Source: Welwitschia mirabilis
Taxonomy: Eukaryota; Gnetophyta; Gnetopsida; Welwitschiales
NCBI GenBank assembly: GCA_051453625.1
Contig: JBOZIK010000001.1
Coordinates: 238,539,369-238,585,847, forward strand
Length of the DNA: 46,479 bases
Direction: 5' to 3'
In this document: one piece after another, positions 1 through 11,248 of the stretch
Layout: each line of letters starts with the position of its first letter
How positions within the stretch are numbered: the first letter of the stretch is position 1
Program-made: the position numbers and the translations under genes
The notes under the pieces: generated by a model
What the model was told of the DNA's origin: nothing
Database searches by the model: none
The model's input: the letters and a program-made list of their open reading frames with translations, nothing else

Positions 1-64
1 TCATAGATTAGTCTTGCATCATTATTCTATTTCATGCATTGCAATTTATTTTAGTAGACTAAGG

Positions 65-304
65 TTACATATTTCTCCTTGAAATCAACCCTTTATTGTC
101 CATACCATTGGCCTTCGATGGAATTACGACATTTGGATCATTCCGTTTATACTCGCGTGATGTATTTTGCATCTTACTTATAATTAACAGGATTGAGATT
201 GAAGCGTGAAACATTGCACAAATACACACTGCAACATACAACCACATAATTATGAGCACTACTTTAGCATGCACTACTAAAAAGCATATTAAATAAGTGA
301 TCAT
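65..304 (-). CDS. Unrecognised 79-codon ORF at left edge
   Basis: An ATG-to-stop frame of 79 codons. The first ~45 residues are hydrophobic and could form one or two membrane segments; the rest is polar (KMQNTSREYKRNDPNVV). I do not recognise a family. The 3' half of the frame contains several CpG dinucleotides (around 120-160), which are rare in the surrounding AT-rich DNA, so it may be a remnant of an exon or of a transposon gene entering from the left. There is no neighbour to give context. Chance occurrence remains likely in sequence of this composition. Confidence 0.15.
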   Translation of the reverse strand: MITYLICFLVVHAKVVLIIMWLYVAVCICAMFHASISILLIISKMQNTSREYKRNDPNVVIPSKANGMDNKGLISRRNM

Positions 305-3300
305 GATTCATCTTAATAGTTATAACCCTTACAAAAATCTTTTGTATGCAATAAAATTATAAATAAAAAATAAGGAAATACATTAATCATGGTACATTAA
401 ATAGAGTACTTACAAAAGAAAATAAAATAATAATAATATAATCACTAATTTAGCCACTAAAATATTACAATTAAATAATCAAGAATTTTCTACAAAAATA
501 ATATTATTAATTATAGTTGTTACAAGTAAAGAAATCATTAAAAGAATTGTAGCACAATAGGTTTTAACTAATAATATAAATAATTACATATTTAATAATA
601 ATAATAATATGATAATAAATGATAAAGAATCTAATAGTTAAATCTTCTTAGTGGGCTTCACAAGACTACAATTATTTTTATTTAACTATTTAAACTAAGT
701 CCTTTGATCTTCAAAAATTTGGATGTGACAATATCTCTTAATAATATTTTTCTCTAATTAAAAATTTTATGTTTTTATTTTTATTATTTTTTATAAGTAA
801 AAAATTCATAAATAGAAGGGTAATTTTGTGAAGGACTTCAATGACAACAATGAACTTATCATAGAATAGTATTATAATTGCATCACATTCCTACTTTCAA
901 GATGATAAATTACATGTTAGGTATACATACTTAATAATACTTATAGCTTATTTATAGCATAATAACCATGATTTATTTAATTATGATTTACTACCAGTTG
1001 TATTCTCATTTGTCTTGTAAACTATGAACTACATATTAAGAAGAACAATGATTCATGAAGACATTAATTAAAACATATATGAAAAATAACTAAAAGAATA
1101 ATTCAATTAATATATACAAAATAATAAAGATTATTTCTAATCAAACATGTTAGGTATTTTACTTAAATAATGGTTGTTAAAATACTTTATTTTATATTAA
1201 TAAGTTTACTTTCTTTTGTTTTATTTCATAGGAATTTTGTTAAGCAAAGTTGATATTTATTATGTACTACCTAAAATAATAATTTTATATTTTGATAAAA
1301 GAAATTTAATAATTTTTTATTAATTTGTTTTATATTTTAAGAATGAAAATCCATTATTCTTTTTTGCGATGAAATGATCAAACCAATAATAAAGTGGTTC
1401 ATAATTACCTATATGTCTCTTAAAATAATATCTACAAGTTAGAACATCTTAATTATAAAGATTATCATATTAATACAAACAAGATATGTTTTTGATGTTA
1501 AGAAAATATTGTGAAATAATAAATTAACATCTTGTTCTATTTTAAAGTAAAATCATGATATCTAAATTATCCTTTTTATAATTTACATTATTTTAAATAT
1601 TTATGATAGATTAAAATACTTTTTAACATGATAAGTCAACAAATTTTTAGATCATTACCTTTTTACATTTGTTAAATTTTAAAGTTATAAATTAAAATAT
1701 GTTTTATATAATATATGAAGAAAATTTAGAATAATTATGTTTTAAAATTTGTCATTTTTAAGAAAATAAAAGTTTTACCATAAAAACGTCATTTGAGAGA
1801 GAACTCATTATCAAATATTTAAATAGTTAAAAATTCATGCAATTTTTTGTTTTTCTGTATGAAGCTAAAATTAATCTTAGCAAATGCAAATATCAAGTTG
1901 TAGAAAATCAGTTTACATAACTTAAAAAGTAAAGTGATTGGGTTATACTTACATTAGATTTTATGTTCTTCAGTTGCCTCCTTCTCATTACTTTTATAAT
2001 ATTTTTGTTGATGGGTATGTTGTTTTCTTCTTAGATCCTCTTTAATTTGCTATTACTAAAATGTGATCTTTTGATCATGTGGTATATCCTTTTCAATAAT
2101 CACCTCTAGCATTCTTTTTCTTATTTTTAATAAACTACCTTTTCACATTTATGTTATAGATAATTATCTTTATCGCTAATAGTATTCTTTGTTCCCTTGC
2201 ATAATTACAGACATGTAGAATTGGTTGCTTCATTAAAGGTTTGAGATGCCTTATAGAAATTTGTTTTAGTCTATGAAGAAATTTAAACTTACCACTATAG
2301 CAATACTTTTACTTCTATAATGGTAATTAAAAAAATTTACAAATCATCATTTTACTATAAATTCAGTTTGAATCATAATAATATACAAATAACTTATCTC
2401 GTGGAAGAGCAAAGGGAAACTAAAATGCACCTAAGCATGGAATTTGACAATGAGGCTAGCCCATCACCAATGGAGAATAAGGGTATTAAGAAAACTTAAG
2501 AGGCTTAAAAATGAAGGAAATCTAAGATTAATGTTTTGGGTATGTTATTTTTCATAGTCCACTTAGTATATCCTTATATGTCATGATGAATGAAATTTTT
2601 CATAACATAAATACAAATGTAAAATTTTGGTGGTGTATTTATAATTAGAGCTTGAATCATTTTGTATTACATGTATGATTTTGAAAAACATAGCATTCAA
2701 CCTCTCTCTCTTGGCTTTCACATGATGACATATGAATTATGCATCTTTTAATCAATTAATCTATGACATAAAATATTAAATCCTTTTAGAATTAATGTAT
2801 TATCTTGTATTTGTTTATAAAATTAATTCCTCAACTCCTATGTTATGATCGTTACATTCTAACACATAAGAATATTTAATTTTTTCTTGCTTATACATAC
2901 TTAGAAAATTATCTATCGATTACATTTTTGAGATTGTGTTAAGTAGAAAGCCTTTGAGCTTATCTCTTTTCTAGATTTCTAATCTTCAATATGATAAAAT
3001 TTATATGTAACATCAAACTTTATAATTGATATCAGTAGAATCAACCATTGTGTTCATGATGCGACTAGTAGTTTGTTGCACTTTGAACTTAGCCTATTAA
3101 AAAAATAATTCTTATAAATTTTTAAGATGAAATTTGAAAAGAATACTGATATTGAAACTAGTCTTTCGATGAGAGTAGAAAGATTGAAACTAGAATAACT
3201 TAGTTCTCAAAACACTATAAATTATGTATTAATTTTTTACCTTAAAATTAGATTATTTTCTAAAGTAGAATGTTTATTATTAATTATCAGTAATTTATCT

Positions 3301-4500
3301 TTTATAGTTTAAGTTTTCTTATTAGTTTTAAAACAATAATATGGTCATTGATAATTTTTAAGTCAACCTACTCAAACCACTCTAGGATATCTTTCTCTCA
3401 ATAACATCTATGGTGATGATTATAAAATCTTAAGAAATATAAGGTAATGCATAGATTTAAGATCACAAACTATTAAAGAGTATGGAAATCTTATCTACTG
3501 TTAATGATTTAAAATACATCAACATAATTCTAGTAATATGTACCACTGGATCATTATAGCACTAGAAAAGGACCTTGATTGAACCACAAAATTCGGAACG
3601 TCAAGGGTAATTTGTCATACTTTATTCATGAAAGTAGTATTAATTTAACATTGTTAGTAGCATCTGGATATTTTGCATATTGATACAAAAACTAAAATTA
3701 TTATTGTTTATTACATAAATTTTTCTTAATATTTTAAGAATTATTATTTCCCCCCTCTCTTTTGATAGCTTATAGCTAAGTAGTAAGCCAATGATATGGA
3801 TTTAATACTATAATTTTCTTATTGCTAAGTGATAAGAATTTGATAAAGGAATAGCTATACTTATCATCCATTAATAACAAAACACATTGATCCAAGTTTA
3901 GATAATTTGTCACTTGGTAATAAGAAGATCAGTAGCTATCTCTAGGTAATTTTGTAAAGTGAAAAATAAGTTATTACTTGATTAAAGAGACTAGAAGTTA
4001 TGCTAGTCTATTATAACTTGGTGTTAAGGAAGAGTGAAAGTCTAATTTAGTTTAAACCATCCTTTATCAATTAGAAATAAGATATGACACACGTAGTGAT
4101 AATTTAGTAACAAGAAATAAAATCTTATTTCTTNNNNNNNNNNNNNNNNNNNNNNTGAGAATGGTTTATTATAAAGAAATGAAAAGGAGTCAAAAGATTA
4201 GTTTAGTCTAAAAATAATCCTTATTCCATATTTTACCCTTTCATATTAAGTTTGACACTAATCGAGTTCGTATTTTTTGAAAGATTTCTCCATGAATCCT
4301 ATTATAAATTTAGATAAGTCCATTGGAAAAAAAGAGCTTGATGGCTGATTTCACTTGAAAACCCCTTTTAATAATTCTTGGATTTTGATCTTTTAATTAA
4401 AACTTAAATTTAGTTAATTTATACTATGTCTTTACTAGGGTACTAATAAGTGGCATTGTGATACTATACTTGAGGAAGGTTATAAACCCTAGTAAAACCA
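305..4500. other. AT-rich gene-free stretch
   Basis: No recognisable coding sequence, RNA gene or intact mobile element was seen. The stretch is dominated by A/T runs, with a short (TAA)n microsatellite at about 593-608 and an N gap at 4134-4155. It is probably very old, decayed repeat sequence. Confidence 0.5.
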
Positions 4501-4555
4501 TAATTAAGTGTACTTACTTATGATGCTTTCTTTAATTTCTTTTTATTTTGTTTTT

Positions 4556-4685
4556 ACAGGTGTTCGCTTGCATTGACGTATGACGTGCCTGTGTCTCACT
4601 ACATGTGCCACCTCGCTCTCATAGTGGCAGTTCTAGTCTATATCTATTGGCGCCCACCACCCTTCTGCCTTCACAAGCACCCTAT
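4556..4685 (+). repeat. Diverged direct repeat, copy 1
   Basis: About 125 bases beginning ACAGGTGTTCG and running through CTATTGGCGCCCACCACCC are repeated at 5137-5262 with roughly 70% identity by eye. Both copies are preceded by a T-rich tract ending in TTACAG, like a plant 3' splice site, and both keep GC-rich, CpG-containing sequence unlike their surroundings. A shorter related piece (CCAGGTGTTGACCTAC) lies near 5054-5070. The repeat may be a duplicated exon, or a module of an unidentified transposon. Confidence 0.55.
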
Positions 4686-5136
4686 CTCTGTGGATTTCAC
4701 TGGTAGAAGGCATTGATAAGAGAGCAGTTGTTGTTAATGTTTTCTCCTTGTAGAAGCAACCAGGGCCCCAAAGTCACCCTAGCATGACTCATTAGAGTGG
4801 TGATATAGTGCACCACTAACACTGGGGATCTCGGAGCTCTCAGTAGAGTCATGGCAAATGTTTACGGAAGCAGACCAGAGAATAAATTCTTCTGAATATC
4901 CATGAATATACCATGACTCGTTAATGCCACCCCACCACATAAGAACTCTCTTTATTCTTCTCTGTCGTGCTCTTACCCACAATTTAGATCTCTCATTTTA
5001 TTAACATTTTATTTGAAAATTTCTTTGATTGTGGTTTGTGCAAGTGTCTTCTCCAGGTGTTGACCTACTTATTCATTGGGGAGTTCTAGTTNNNNNNNNN
5101 NAATTAGCCAAAGTTGATTTTTAGGGTTTTGTTCTT

Positions 5137-5262
5137 ACAGGTGTTGACCTGCATTGACCCGTGGCATGCCTGTATGTCTCACTGCATCCGCCACCTTGCT
5201 CTTGTAGCAGTGGCTCTGGTCCTGCCTGTATTGGCGTCTACCACCCTACACCTGCAAACACG
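5137..5262 (+). repeat. Diverged direct repeat, copy 2
   Basis: Second copy of the 4556-4685 unit, beginning ACAGGTGTTGACC and ending near GGCGTCTACCACCCT. It also follows a T-rich, acceptor-like tract (GTTCTTACAG). The two copies do not share one long reading frame, so I treat the unit as a repeat, not as coding sequence. A 10-N gap lies just upstream at 5092-5101. Confidence 0.55.
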
Positions 5263-5371
5263 CCTTCAAAATGCAAGATTTCTTTAGCAGCTTTCTAGAT
5301 CACGCCTCTGTCTCTTGTGCAAGCTTCAATGTTATGTTCAGTAGAGAAACAAAAAGAAGCAATTGGCGTAA

Positions 5372-5845
5372 ATGTTCAGTTTGATGCTCTCGATAAATTA
5401 TCTCTGCTTATTGATAGTCTTTACTCACAGCCACACCTCTGCTCAACATAGTCTTTTTCTTTTTGTCCTCGTGCTGGTAGACGGCTCACCAGTTCTCTGC
5501 TTGCATTGCCACAGCGCCAGTTTTAGAGTCTTCTCCACTTCTGTAGCACACTTAGCTCAGGGTAAGAAAGGTACGGGAGGAGATGCAGCTGTGAATGTGG
5601 TTGCAAATGAATCTGCGATCCCTAACAAGGCTAAAGCAGTGCTTCCTGCTAGAATGACCTATGTCGGAAGCCTAGGCAAGCCTTTTGAATACTTCCTGTT
5701 TCTTTATCTCAGTCCTTGCTGTATCTTCATCTCAGTCATTGAGTGGAAAGAAGTCGGAAAGCAGAGCTCCTTTCCACCCTTTCAAAGTGGATTTCAGCCT
5801 TGTAGATGTGGATTAGACATTTTATTTTCATCCAATAGTGCCTAA
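5372..5845 (+). CDS. Unrecognised 157-codon ORF, possible captured gene fragment
   Basis: An uninterrupted 157-codon frame in a locally less AT-rich patch. The first ~60 residues are hydrophobic. The middle (about residues 64-108, around GGDAAVNVVANESAIPNK) looks like soluble protein of normal composition. The C-terminal ~50 residues are again hydrophobic and rich in Phe and Cys. I do not recognise a family. The sequence CTTAGCTCAGGGTAAG near 5550-5564 resembles a splice junction, so the frame may join an exon to flanking non-coding sequence. The diverged repeats upstream and an acceptor-like TTTTACAG at 5873-5880 suggest a gene fragment, perhaps carried by a transposon. Confidence 0.3.
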   Translation: MFSLMLSINYLCLLIVFTHSHTSAQHSLFLFVLVLVDGSPVLCLHCHSASFRVFSTSVAHLAQGKKGTGGDAAVNVVANESAIPNKAKAVLPARMTYVGSLGKPFEYFLFLYLSPCCIFISVIEWKEVGKQSSFPPFQSGFQPCRCGLDILFSSNSA

Positions 5846-5881
5846 AGTAAATTTGAAGTTGTAGCTTCCGATTTTACAGGT

Positions 5882-6070
5882 GTGTATCCAAGTTTAGTGC
5901 CGGCAAGTCCTTTGGTGACCCTTGGCAACAACGGTGTGTCATGTGGAGTTGCCATGATCACCGCCGTTGTCGTGTACACTAATAAATCCAATAATTTTCA
6001 AAGTTTAAGTTTTTTTATTTCTCACACATGTGCACATTCAATGGGTTTGGTCTTTACATTTAGAGTCTAA
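5882..6070 (+). other. Exon-like ORF after an acceptor-like site
   Basis: Directly after the T-rich CCGATTTTACAG ending at 5880, an open frame of 62 codons begins. Its first ~40 residues (VPASPLVTLGNNGVSCG, then AMITAVVVYTN) have a plausible protein composition and CpG-containing codons. It then runs into AT-rich sequence. It could be a further exon of the same unidentified gene fragment as 5372-5845. There is no homology call. Confidence 0.2.
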
Positions 6071-6090
6071 GTTGTCTAAGTGCACATGTG
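6025..6090. repeat. 11-bp perfect inverted repeat
   Basis: CACATGTGCAC at 6025-6035 is the exact reverse complement of GTGCACATGTG at 6080-6090, with a 44-base spacer. Related CACATG-type words recur at about 6129-6215. This could be a stem in a transcript or part of an old transposon end; no function can be assigned. Confidence 0.5.
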
Positions 6091-6550
6091 AATTTGTGCT
6101 TTCCTAAGCGAATTTCTTGTTGGGCTTATGCATATGTGATGTTGTACTACACTTTTATCCCACTTCTGCACATATGGATTTTGTGTTGAGCTTTTAGCTT
6201 AACTTTGTACACATGCACTTTTTAGTGCATCTTTAAGTGTTCTTACATTTTTGTGGAGTCTTTGGGCATTTTAAAGTATTGTAAGCCTATTAACTTCCAT
6301 TTTGTTGCATCAAGTCAAATTAGAATATGGAGATAGATCCATTTGACTTGATTTTTTCCCCCTTTTTTTGCCTCTCACTTAGACCTATTTTTTGTGATCT
6401 GGATAGATTAAGCTAAGTTAGATGGTGAACAAGATCTACTTAGCTTAACTATACCCTAATTAATCTCTTTTTTCTTATGTTTTTTGGGCTTTTGTTCTCT
6501 TTCCTTTCACACTTAATGCCATACTTAAAATTTTATTAATTCTATTAAGT

Positions 6551-6662
6551 AAAAAGGAAATTATCCTCAAGGACACATCTCAATGGTAGAGTAGTACTTC
6601 CATGTCTTTGTGATTATGAGTTTGATTCTTGAAAAAGTCTTTCAATAAAAAAAAGGAAATTA
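6551..6662 (+). mobile_element. tRNA-derived SINE with target-site duplications
   Basis: The body (6564-6649) begins TCCTCAAGGACAC and contains a tRNA-like RNA polymerase III promoter. The A-box-like CATCTCAATGG at 6576-6586 is followed by TAGAGTAG, as in a tRNA D-arm. The B-box-like AGTTTGATTCT at 6619-6629 matches GGTTCGATTCC with decay at CpG. The body ends in an A-rich tail. The 13-bp AAAAAGGAAATTA occurs immediately before (6551-6563) and after (6650-6662), the expected target-site duplication of LINE-mobilised retroposition. At about 86 bp it is short for a plant SINE, either a minimal head-plus-tail copy or an internally deleted one. Confidence 0.75.
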
Positions 6663-7197
6663 CTTTCATCACTAAACACTTAATGTATTTCACTCACAAT
6701 AGGTCTCAGTTGATAGCAAACATAGGAAGCCTTATGTAGACATCGATCTATGTCAACCTACATCACCCTTTGAGCTTATTGTGCAGTTTTAACTATCATA
6801 ACTATGTAGTTAGAGTCATACAAAGAGTCATGTTTCTCTCAAATGGAAACATCCTGGGTGCCCCAATATCTAGATTCCCATACATGTTGATAATCGAGGG
6901 TGTACAGGAGGAAGGCTTAAGGCACAATGGTAAGGTCTAGTTGGATTTCACCACCAAAGCGATAGTGAAACATAAGTGTAAGAAAATTTAAAATTTACTA
7001 AGGTATAAGTAGCTCACTAGCATTGGATCATACTCTTCTTAAAGGGGGTATATACCTAAGGTAACTAAAACTAGTCGATGACTTGGATGCCCCATTAATG
7101 TAACTTATACTTTATCTTTTTACTACTTTTGAAAACTATGGTTCCACCCTTAAAGAGGATATGACCACTACCTAAATTAGGAGCAAAACCTTAAAAT
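6663..7197. other. No gene seen
   Basis: Moderately AT-rich sequence with no recognisable reading frame or RNA. It may contain the 3' end of the minus-strand gypsy element to its right, but no LTR boundary could be placed. Confidence 0.4.
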
Positions 7198-8196
7198 TCA
7201 TGAATCTATATTTTCATTGCCTAAGAATAAATTTAGAGCCCTTAAATTAAAATCTATTATGTTCACATAAGGAAAATTTAATGAAATTACTTTATTTTTC
7301 TCTTCATACAAGTAGGCTTTGGTTTTTGCGTTTTTTGAGGTTTTGAAATTATTTTTTATCACAGCTTCTGAATTAAATAGATCATTCAACTTTTGGATAT
7401 GGGTAAGATGCCTTTTGATATGACTATATCTTTCTATCATAACTCTTTTTCATTGTAACTTATTTATATCTTTTGAACTTATGCATGTGAGAAAGATTCC
7501 TCATCACAATGACTATATCATTTTATCTTTACAATATTTCTTTCTGTTTTTAAGTTAAAAAGTGTTCTTTGTATGATGAATAGATCCCTTTCTCAGTTAT
7601 GAATGCCAACAAGATCCTCCTAAAAATTAACTATACCTTATAATGTATCATCTTCTTTTATGATTTTATCAATCATGGTAACCTTGAAGGGTAAGTTTGA
7701 GATACTGTTAGACTCATTCATACTATTTTTAACAATTGGAATCATGGAAAATGTTACTTTCACTCTTTAAAATGATCATTCATGAGAGGATTGACATGAG
7801 GATTTTATGTTGAACATGCATATTTATGGCCTTAATAAGGAGTTTTTCAAGAAAGCACATCTAACTCTTTATAACCATGATGAATAAGATGCTTGAAGAA
7901 CCATTGATAAAAAATTAATTGAGATTATGTATAAATCAGAAGCTTCTCAACATAAAAAGTTGGTTGATAGAAATCNNNNNNNNNNNNNNNNNNNNNNNNN
8001 NNNNNNNNNNNNNNNNNNNNNNNNNNNNNNNNNNNNNNNNNNNNNNNNNNNNNNNNNNNNNNNNNNNNNNNNNNNNNNNNNNNNNNNNNNNNNNNNNNNN
8101 NNNNNNNNNNNNNNNNNNNNNNNNNNNNNNNNNNNNNNNNNNNNNAAAACCTATGAAATCGATTACCTAATAATCAAAAGGTTCACACTTAACAAT

Positions 8197-8385
8197 AGGT
8201 TTAAGGGGCATTTCTTATGATCATAAAAGGCTACCATAATGTTGACATGCATTGCACCTTCTAGCTTAATCGAAAGTATGCTGAAGAAAACTAAGACAAT
8301 AAAATCAGAGCGAAGAATTTTCATGGCCATTTTCTAACCACTAAAATGTCTATCACAAATATGACCATGATAAAGATGAAGGATA
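8197..8385 (-). pseudogene. Gypsy integrase zinc-binding domain remnant
   Basis: On the minus strand a broken frame reads GHICDRHFSG, then MAMKILRSDF, then DHKKCPLN at the end. This follows the plant gypsy integrase N-terminal pattern in which H...GGHF.G..TA.KILQ.GF.WPT precedes a pair of cysteines and ...MPLN. Stop codons and substitutions interrupt it. It lies downstream (in element orientation) of the RNase H remnant, as expected for gypsy pol. The catalytic core should follow to the left but is hidden by the gap at 7976-8145 or lost. Confidence 0.6.
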
Positions 8386-8610
8386 TCAGATTTTTCCCAT
8401 TCTAGTATACATTTTTTCATAATTTGATTCTTACACCTATGATGAATATGGAGTTCTATCCACTCATAGTCACCTATCCTATGGAGAAAAAAATTTCTTT
8501 GATTGTGACTCTAATTTTATGGTGTTTTTAAAGTAACAAGATAAAGTAATAAGATAATTGATAATATTAGTATATCATGGAGGGGGATGAGTAGAAGATA
8601 TAGCAAAAAG

Positions 8611-8946
8611 TTATTCATCCAGAAAAGAATCATTAATAAACAAATCATTAAAAGAAGAATAAAGGTGTGATAAGTGATCTGTTACATTCTTATGTTTTCC
8701 TACCTTATCTATGATGGTGAGATTAAATTCTTGCATTAAGAGGATCCCTCTAATCAACCTAATGCTATAATCTTTCTTATTCATCAAGTATTTAATCACC
8801 GCATGATCTAGATAGACATTTTTGTGAAAGANNNNNNNNNNTTTCTCTCTTGGTAGTTGTATAATTTGTTTGAGCTTTGGACAATGTTTTACTATGATAA
8901 GATATGACTTTAAAATCATTTTTATATTTTTTTCCAACCATCCCAC
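8611..8946 (-). pseudogene. Gypsy RNase H domain remnant, copy 1
   Basis: The frame contains the conserved RNase H end of gypsy pol: VYLDHAVIKYLMNKKD, then RLIRGILLMQEFNLTI, then DHLSHL. This corresponds to the family pattern YTDHAAIKYLL.KKDA..RLIRW.LLLQEFD..I.D..G..N..ADHLSRL. The Asp of DH and the terminal DHL are kept. The Trp of RLIRW has become Gly. A 10-N gap sits at 8832-8841. Beyond the stop, the sequence continues with a decayed motif like the FPDE-LF-APWYADIVNYL segment common in Athila/Tat elements. It is repeated at 9236-9465. Confidence 0.8.
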
Positions 8947-9235
8947 CTATAACAACATTACTGAAATCACATATTAGTTCAAAATCCTTATCCCAGTTGG
9001 GTCTTATTACAATAGGTGTGGAATAAATTTTCTCTTTAAGTCTATCAAAGGAAAGTTAACAAGATTTAATCCATTCAAATTTTACTTCTTTTTCTAGTAA
9101 TGAGTGTAGGAATTTATAGATTNNNNNNNNNNNNNNNNNNNNNNNNNNNNNNNNNNNNNNNNNNNNNNNNNNNNNNNNNNNNNNNNNNNNNNNNNNNNNN
9201 NNNNNNNNNNNNNNNNNNNNNNNNNNNNNNNNNNT

Positions 9236-9465
9236 CTATTTTCCTACCTTATCTACGATGATGAGATTAAATTCTTGCATTAAGACGATTCCTCTAATCA
9301 ACCTAATGCTAGAATCTTTCCTATTAATCAAGTATTTAATCATGACATGATCTATATAGACATTTTTGTGAAAGACTAAAGGATAATATCTAAGATTATT
9401 GAGGCAAAAGATTATGGCTAACATTTCTCTGTTGGTAGTTGTATAATTTGTTTGAACTTTGGACA
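9236..9465 (-). pseudogene. Gypsy RNase H domain remnant, copy 2
   Basis: Nearly the same sequence as 8611-8946, extending further N-terminally (VQTNYTTTNREMLAIIFCL, the usual NYTTTEKELLAVVFAL region) and then VYIDHVMIKYLINRKD and RLIRGIVLMQEFNL. It begins directly after a 112-N gap and is followed by a 182-N gap. The left contig ends inside sequence that this contig also contains, so this is probably the same genomic locus represented twice, or a second repeat copy misplaced. The frame is decayed, with Arg-Trp changed to Arg-Gly as in copy 1. Confidence 0.75.
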
Positions 9466-9669
9466 ANNNNNNNNNNNNNNNNNNNNNNNNNNNNNNNNNN
9501 NNNNNNNNNNNNNNNNNNNNNNNNNNNNNNNNNNNNNNNNNNNNNNNNNNNNNNNNNNNNNNNNNNNNNNNNNNNNNNNNNNNNNNNNNNNNNNNNNNNN
9601 NNNNNNNNNNNNNNNNNNNNNNNNNNNNNNNNNNNNNNNNNNNNNNNNGGTCCATTTAAATTTTACTTC

Positions 9670-11245
9670 TTTTTCTAATAATGAGTGTAGGAATTTATAT
9701 ATTTTAGCATAATCTTGTATGAAATGGTAGTAAAAATTAAAATGTCCAAGAAAAGATCAAATTCGTGTAACATTGGTTGGAGGAGTTAAGTTTTTAATGA
9801 TGCTTACTTTATTAGGGCCCATATTAATTCCTCTTTTAGAAATGTGATGGCCTAGAAATATTCCATTATCAATTAAGAACAAGCTCTTATCCTAACTTAA
9901 ATGTAAGCCACACTCTATGCATCTATCAAGGACTTTTTCTAATCTTTCTAAGATGTGATCAAAGGTTTCTCTAAAGATTAAAAAGTCATCCATAAAAATT
10001 TCTATCGAATCCTCTAACATGTCTAAAAAAGTATCCATCATAGCACATTAAAAAGTTCTAGGATCATTACATAATACAAAATACATTTGTCTAAAAACAA
10101 ATGTCCCAAAAGAAAAAGTAAAATTTGTTTTAGCCTACTCTTCGCTAGCTATGCCTAGTTATAACTACTATATCCATCCAAAAAGTAATAAAAAGCATGT
10201 CCCTAAATTCTATCGAGTATCTAGTCAAGAAAGGGTAAGGACCCATGATCATTTTTCATGACTTCATTTGGTTTTCTCAATTTTATTCATACTCTCCATT
10301 TCCCAACTTTTTTGGTGCTACAGTTAAGGGACTAACCCATTCATTATCTAATATAGTGTAAATGACTCTAACATTTATTAGTTTAATAGTTTCATCCTTA
10401 CTTACTTGTTTAGGTGCTAGTTTTAATCTTCTTTATGGTTGCCTAATAGGTTTTGTGTTTTCCTCAAGATAGGTTTTATGCTGAACAATAAAAGGAGGAA
10501 TAGAAAATGAATCTTTATAAGACTAAGTCAATGCATGAATTTTGGAAGTTAAAAGGGAGATTAAGGCTGACTCTTATTTAGGAAATAAATTTTCGTTGAT
10601 TATTAGAGGTTTGTTCTAATAGTTATAGAGAAAAATATACTTTAGTCCACTAGGGAGATTTTTTAGAGCTAAATTTAAATTAGACTTTTCATTTTTTGTT
10701 ATAGATTCATGTAGTGGATGGCATCCCTTAAAGTGTGAGNNNNNNNNNNNNNNNNNNNNNNNNNNNNNNNNNNNNNNNNNNNNNNNNNNNNNNNNNNNNN
10801 NNNNNNNNNNNNNNNNNNNNNNNNNNNNNNNNNNNNNNNAAATCTATGCATACTATCCATTTTCCAACTTTTTTAATACTACAGGTAAGGGACTAACCCA
10901 TTTATTATCTAATATAGCGTAAATGACTCTTGCATTTATTAGTTTAATAGTTTCATTCTTACTTACTTGTTTAAGTGCTAGCTTTAATCTTCTTTATGGT
11001 TGCTTAACAGGTTTTGCATTTTCCTCAAGATAGGTTTATGCTGAACAATAAAAGAAGGAATAGCAAATAAATCTTTATAAGACTAAGTCAATGCATGAAT
11101 TTTGGAATTTAAAAGGGAGATTAAGGTTGACTCTTGTTTAGGGAATAAATTTTCATTGATTATTAGAGGTTTATTCTGATAGTCATAAAGAAAAATATAC
11201 TTTAGTCCACTAGGAAGATTTTTTAGAGCTAAATTTAAATTAGAC
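9670..11245 (-). pseudogene. Gypsy reverse transcriptase remnant
   Basis: From right to left, the minus strand gives the RT entry segment (NLALKNLPSGLKYIFL, like LELKPLP..LKYAFLG) at about 11100-11240. Then EWVSP...APKKLG lies near 10300-10370 and again near 10860-10900, and LDGYSSYN near 10150-10175. The catalytic loop FMDDF has its Met-Asp-Asp codons at 9985-9993, and a thumb-like LLIMEYF...I region lies near 9830-9880. The YXDD-box aspartates are intact but several stops interrupt the surrounding frame. The gap at 10740-10839 is flanked by duplicated sequence (about 10270-10739 against 10842-11300). Confidence 0.85.
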
Positions 11246-11248
11246 TTT

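Noticed and set aside
4779-4982. 67-codon minus-strand frame in the CpG-containing patch
   Set aside because: No motif, and it does not agree with the strand suggested by the acceptor-like sites; not supported as a gene.
6905-6950. Second tRNA-like head (GCACAATGGTAAGG)
   Set aside because: An A-box-like word is present but there is no B-box at the right distance, no A-rich tail and no target-site duplication.
7919-8220. Open frames consisting mostly of unknown residues across N gaps
   Set aside because: They exist only because runs of N contain no stop codons; the same applies near 9450, 14690, 15210, 18148, 23054, 26188 and 40722.
9236-9655. A true tandem duplication of RNase H inside one gypsy element
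   Set aside because: Both copies abut N gaps and the contig ends overlap in the same way as at a dozen other gaps, so an unmerged overlap explains it better.
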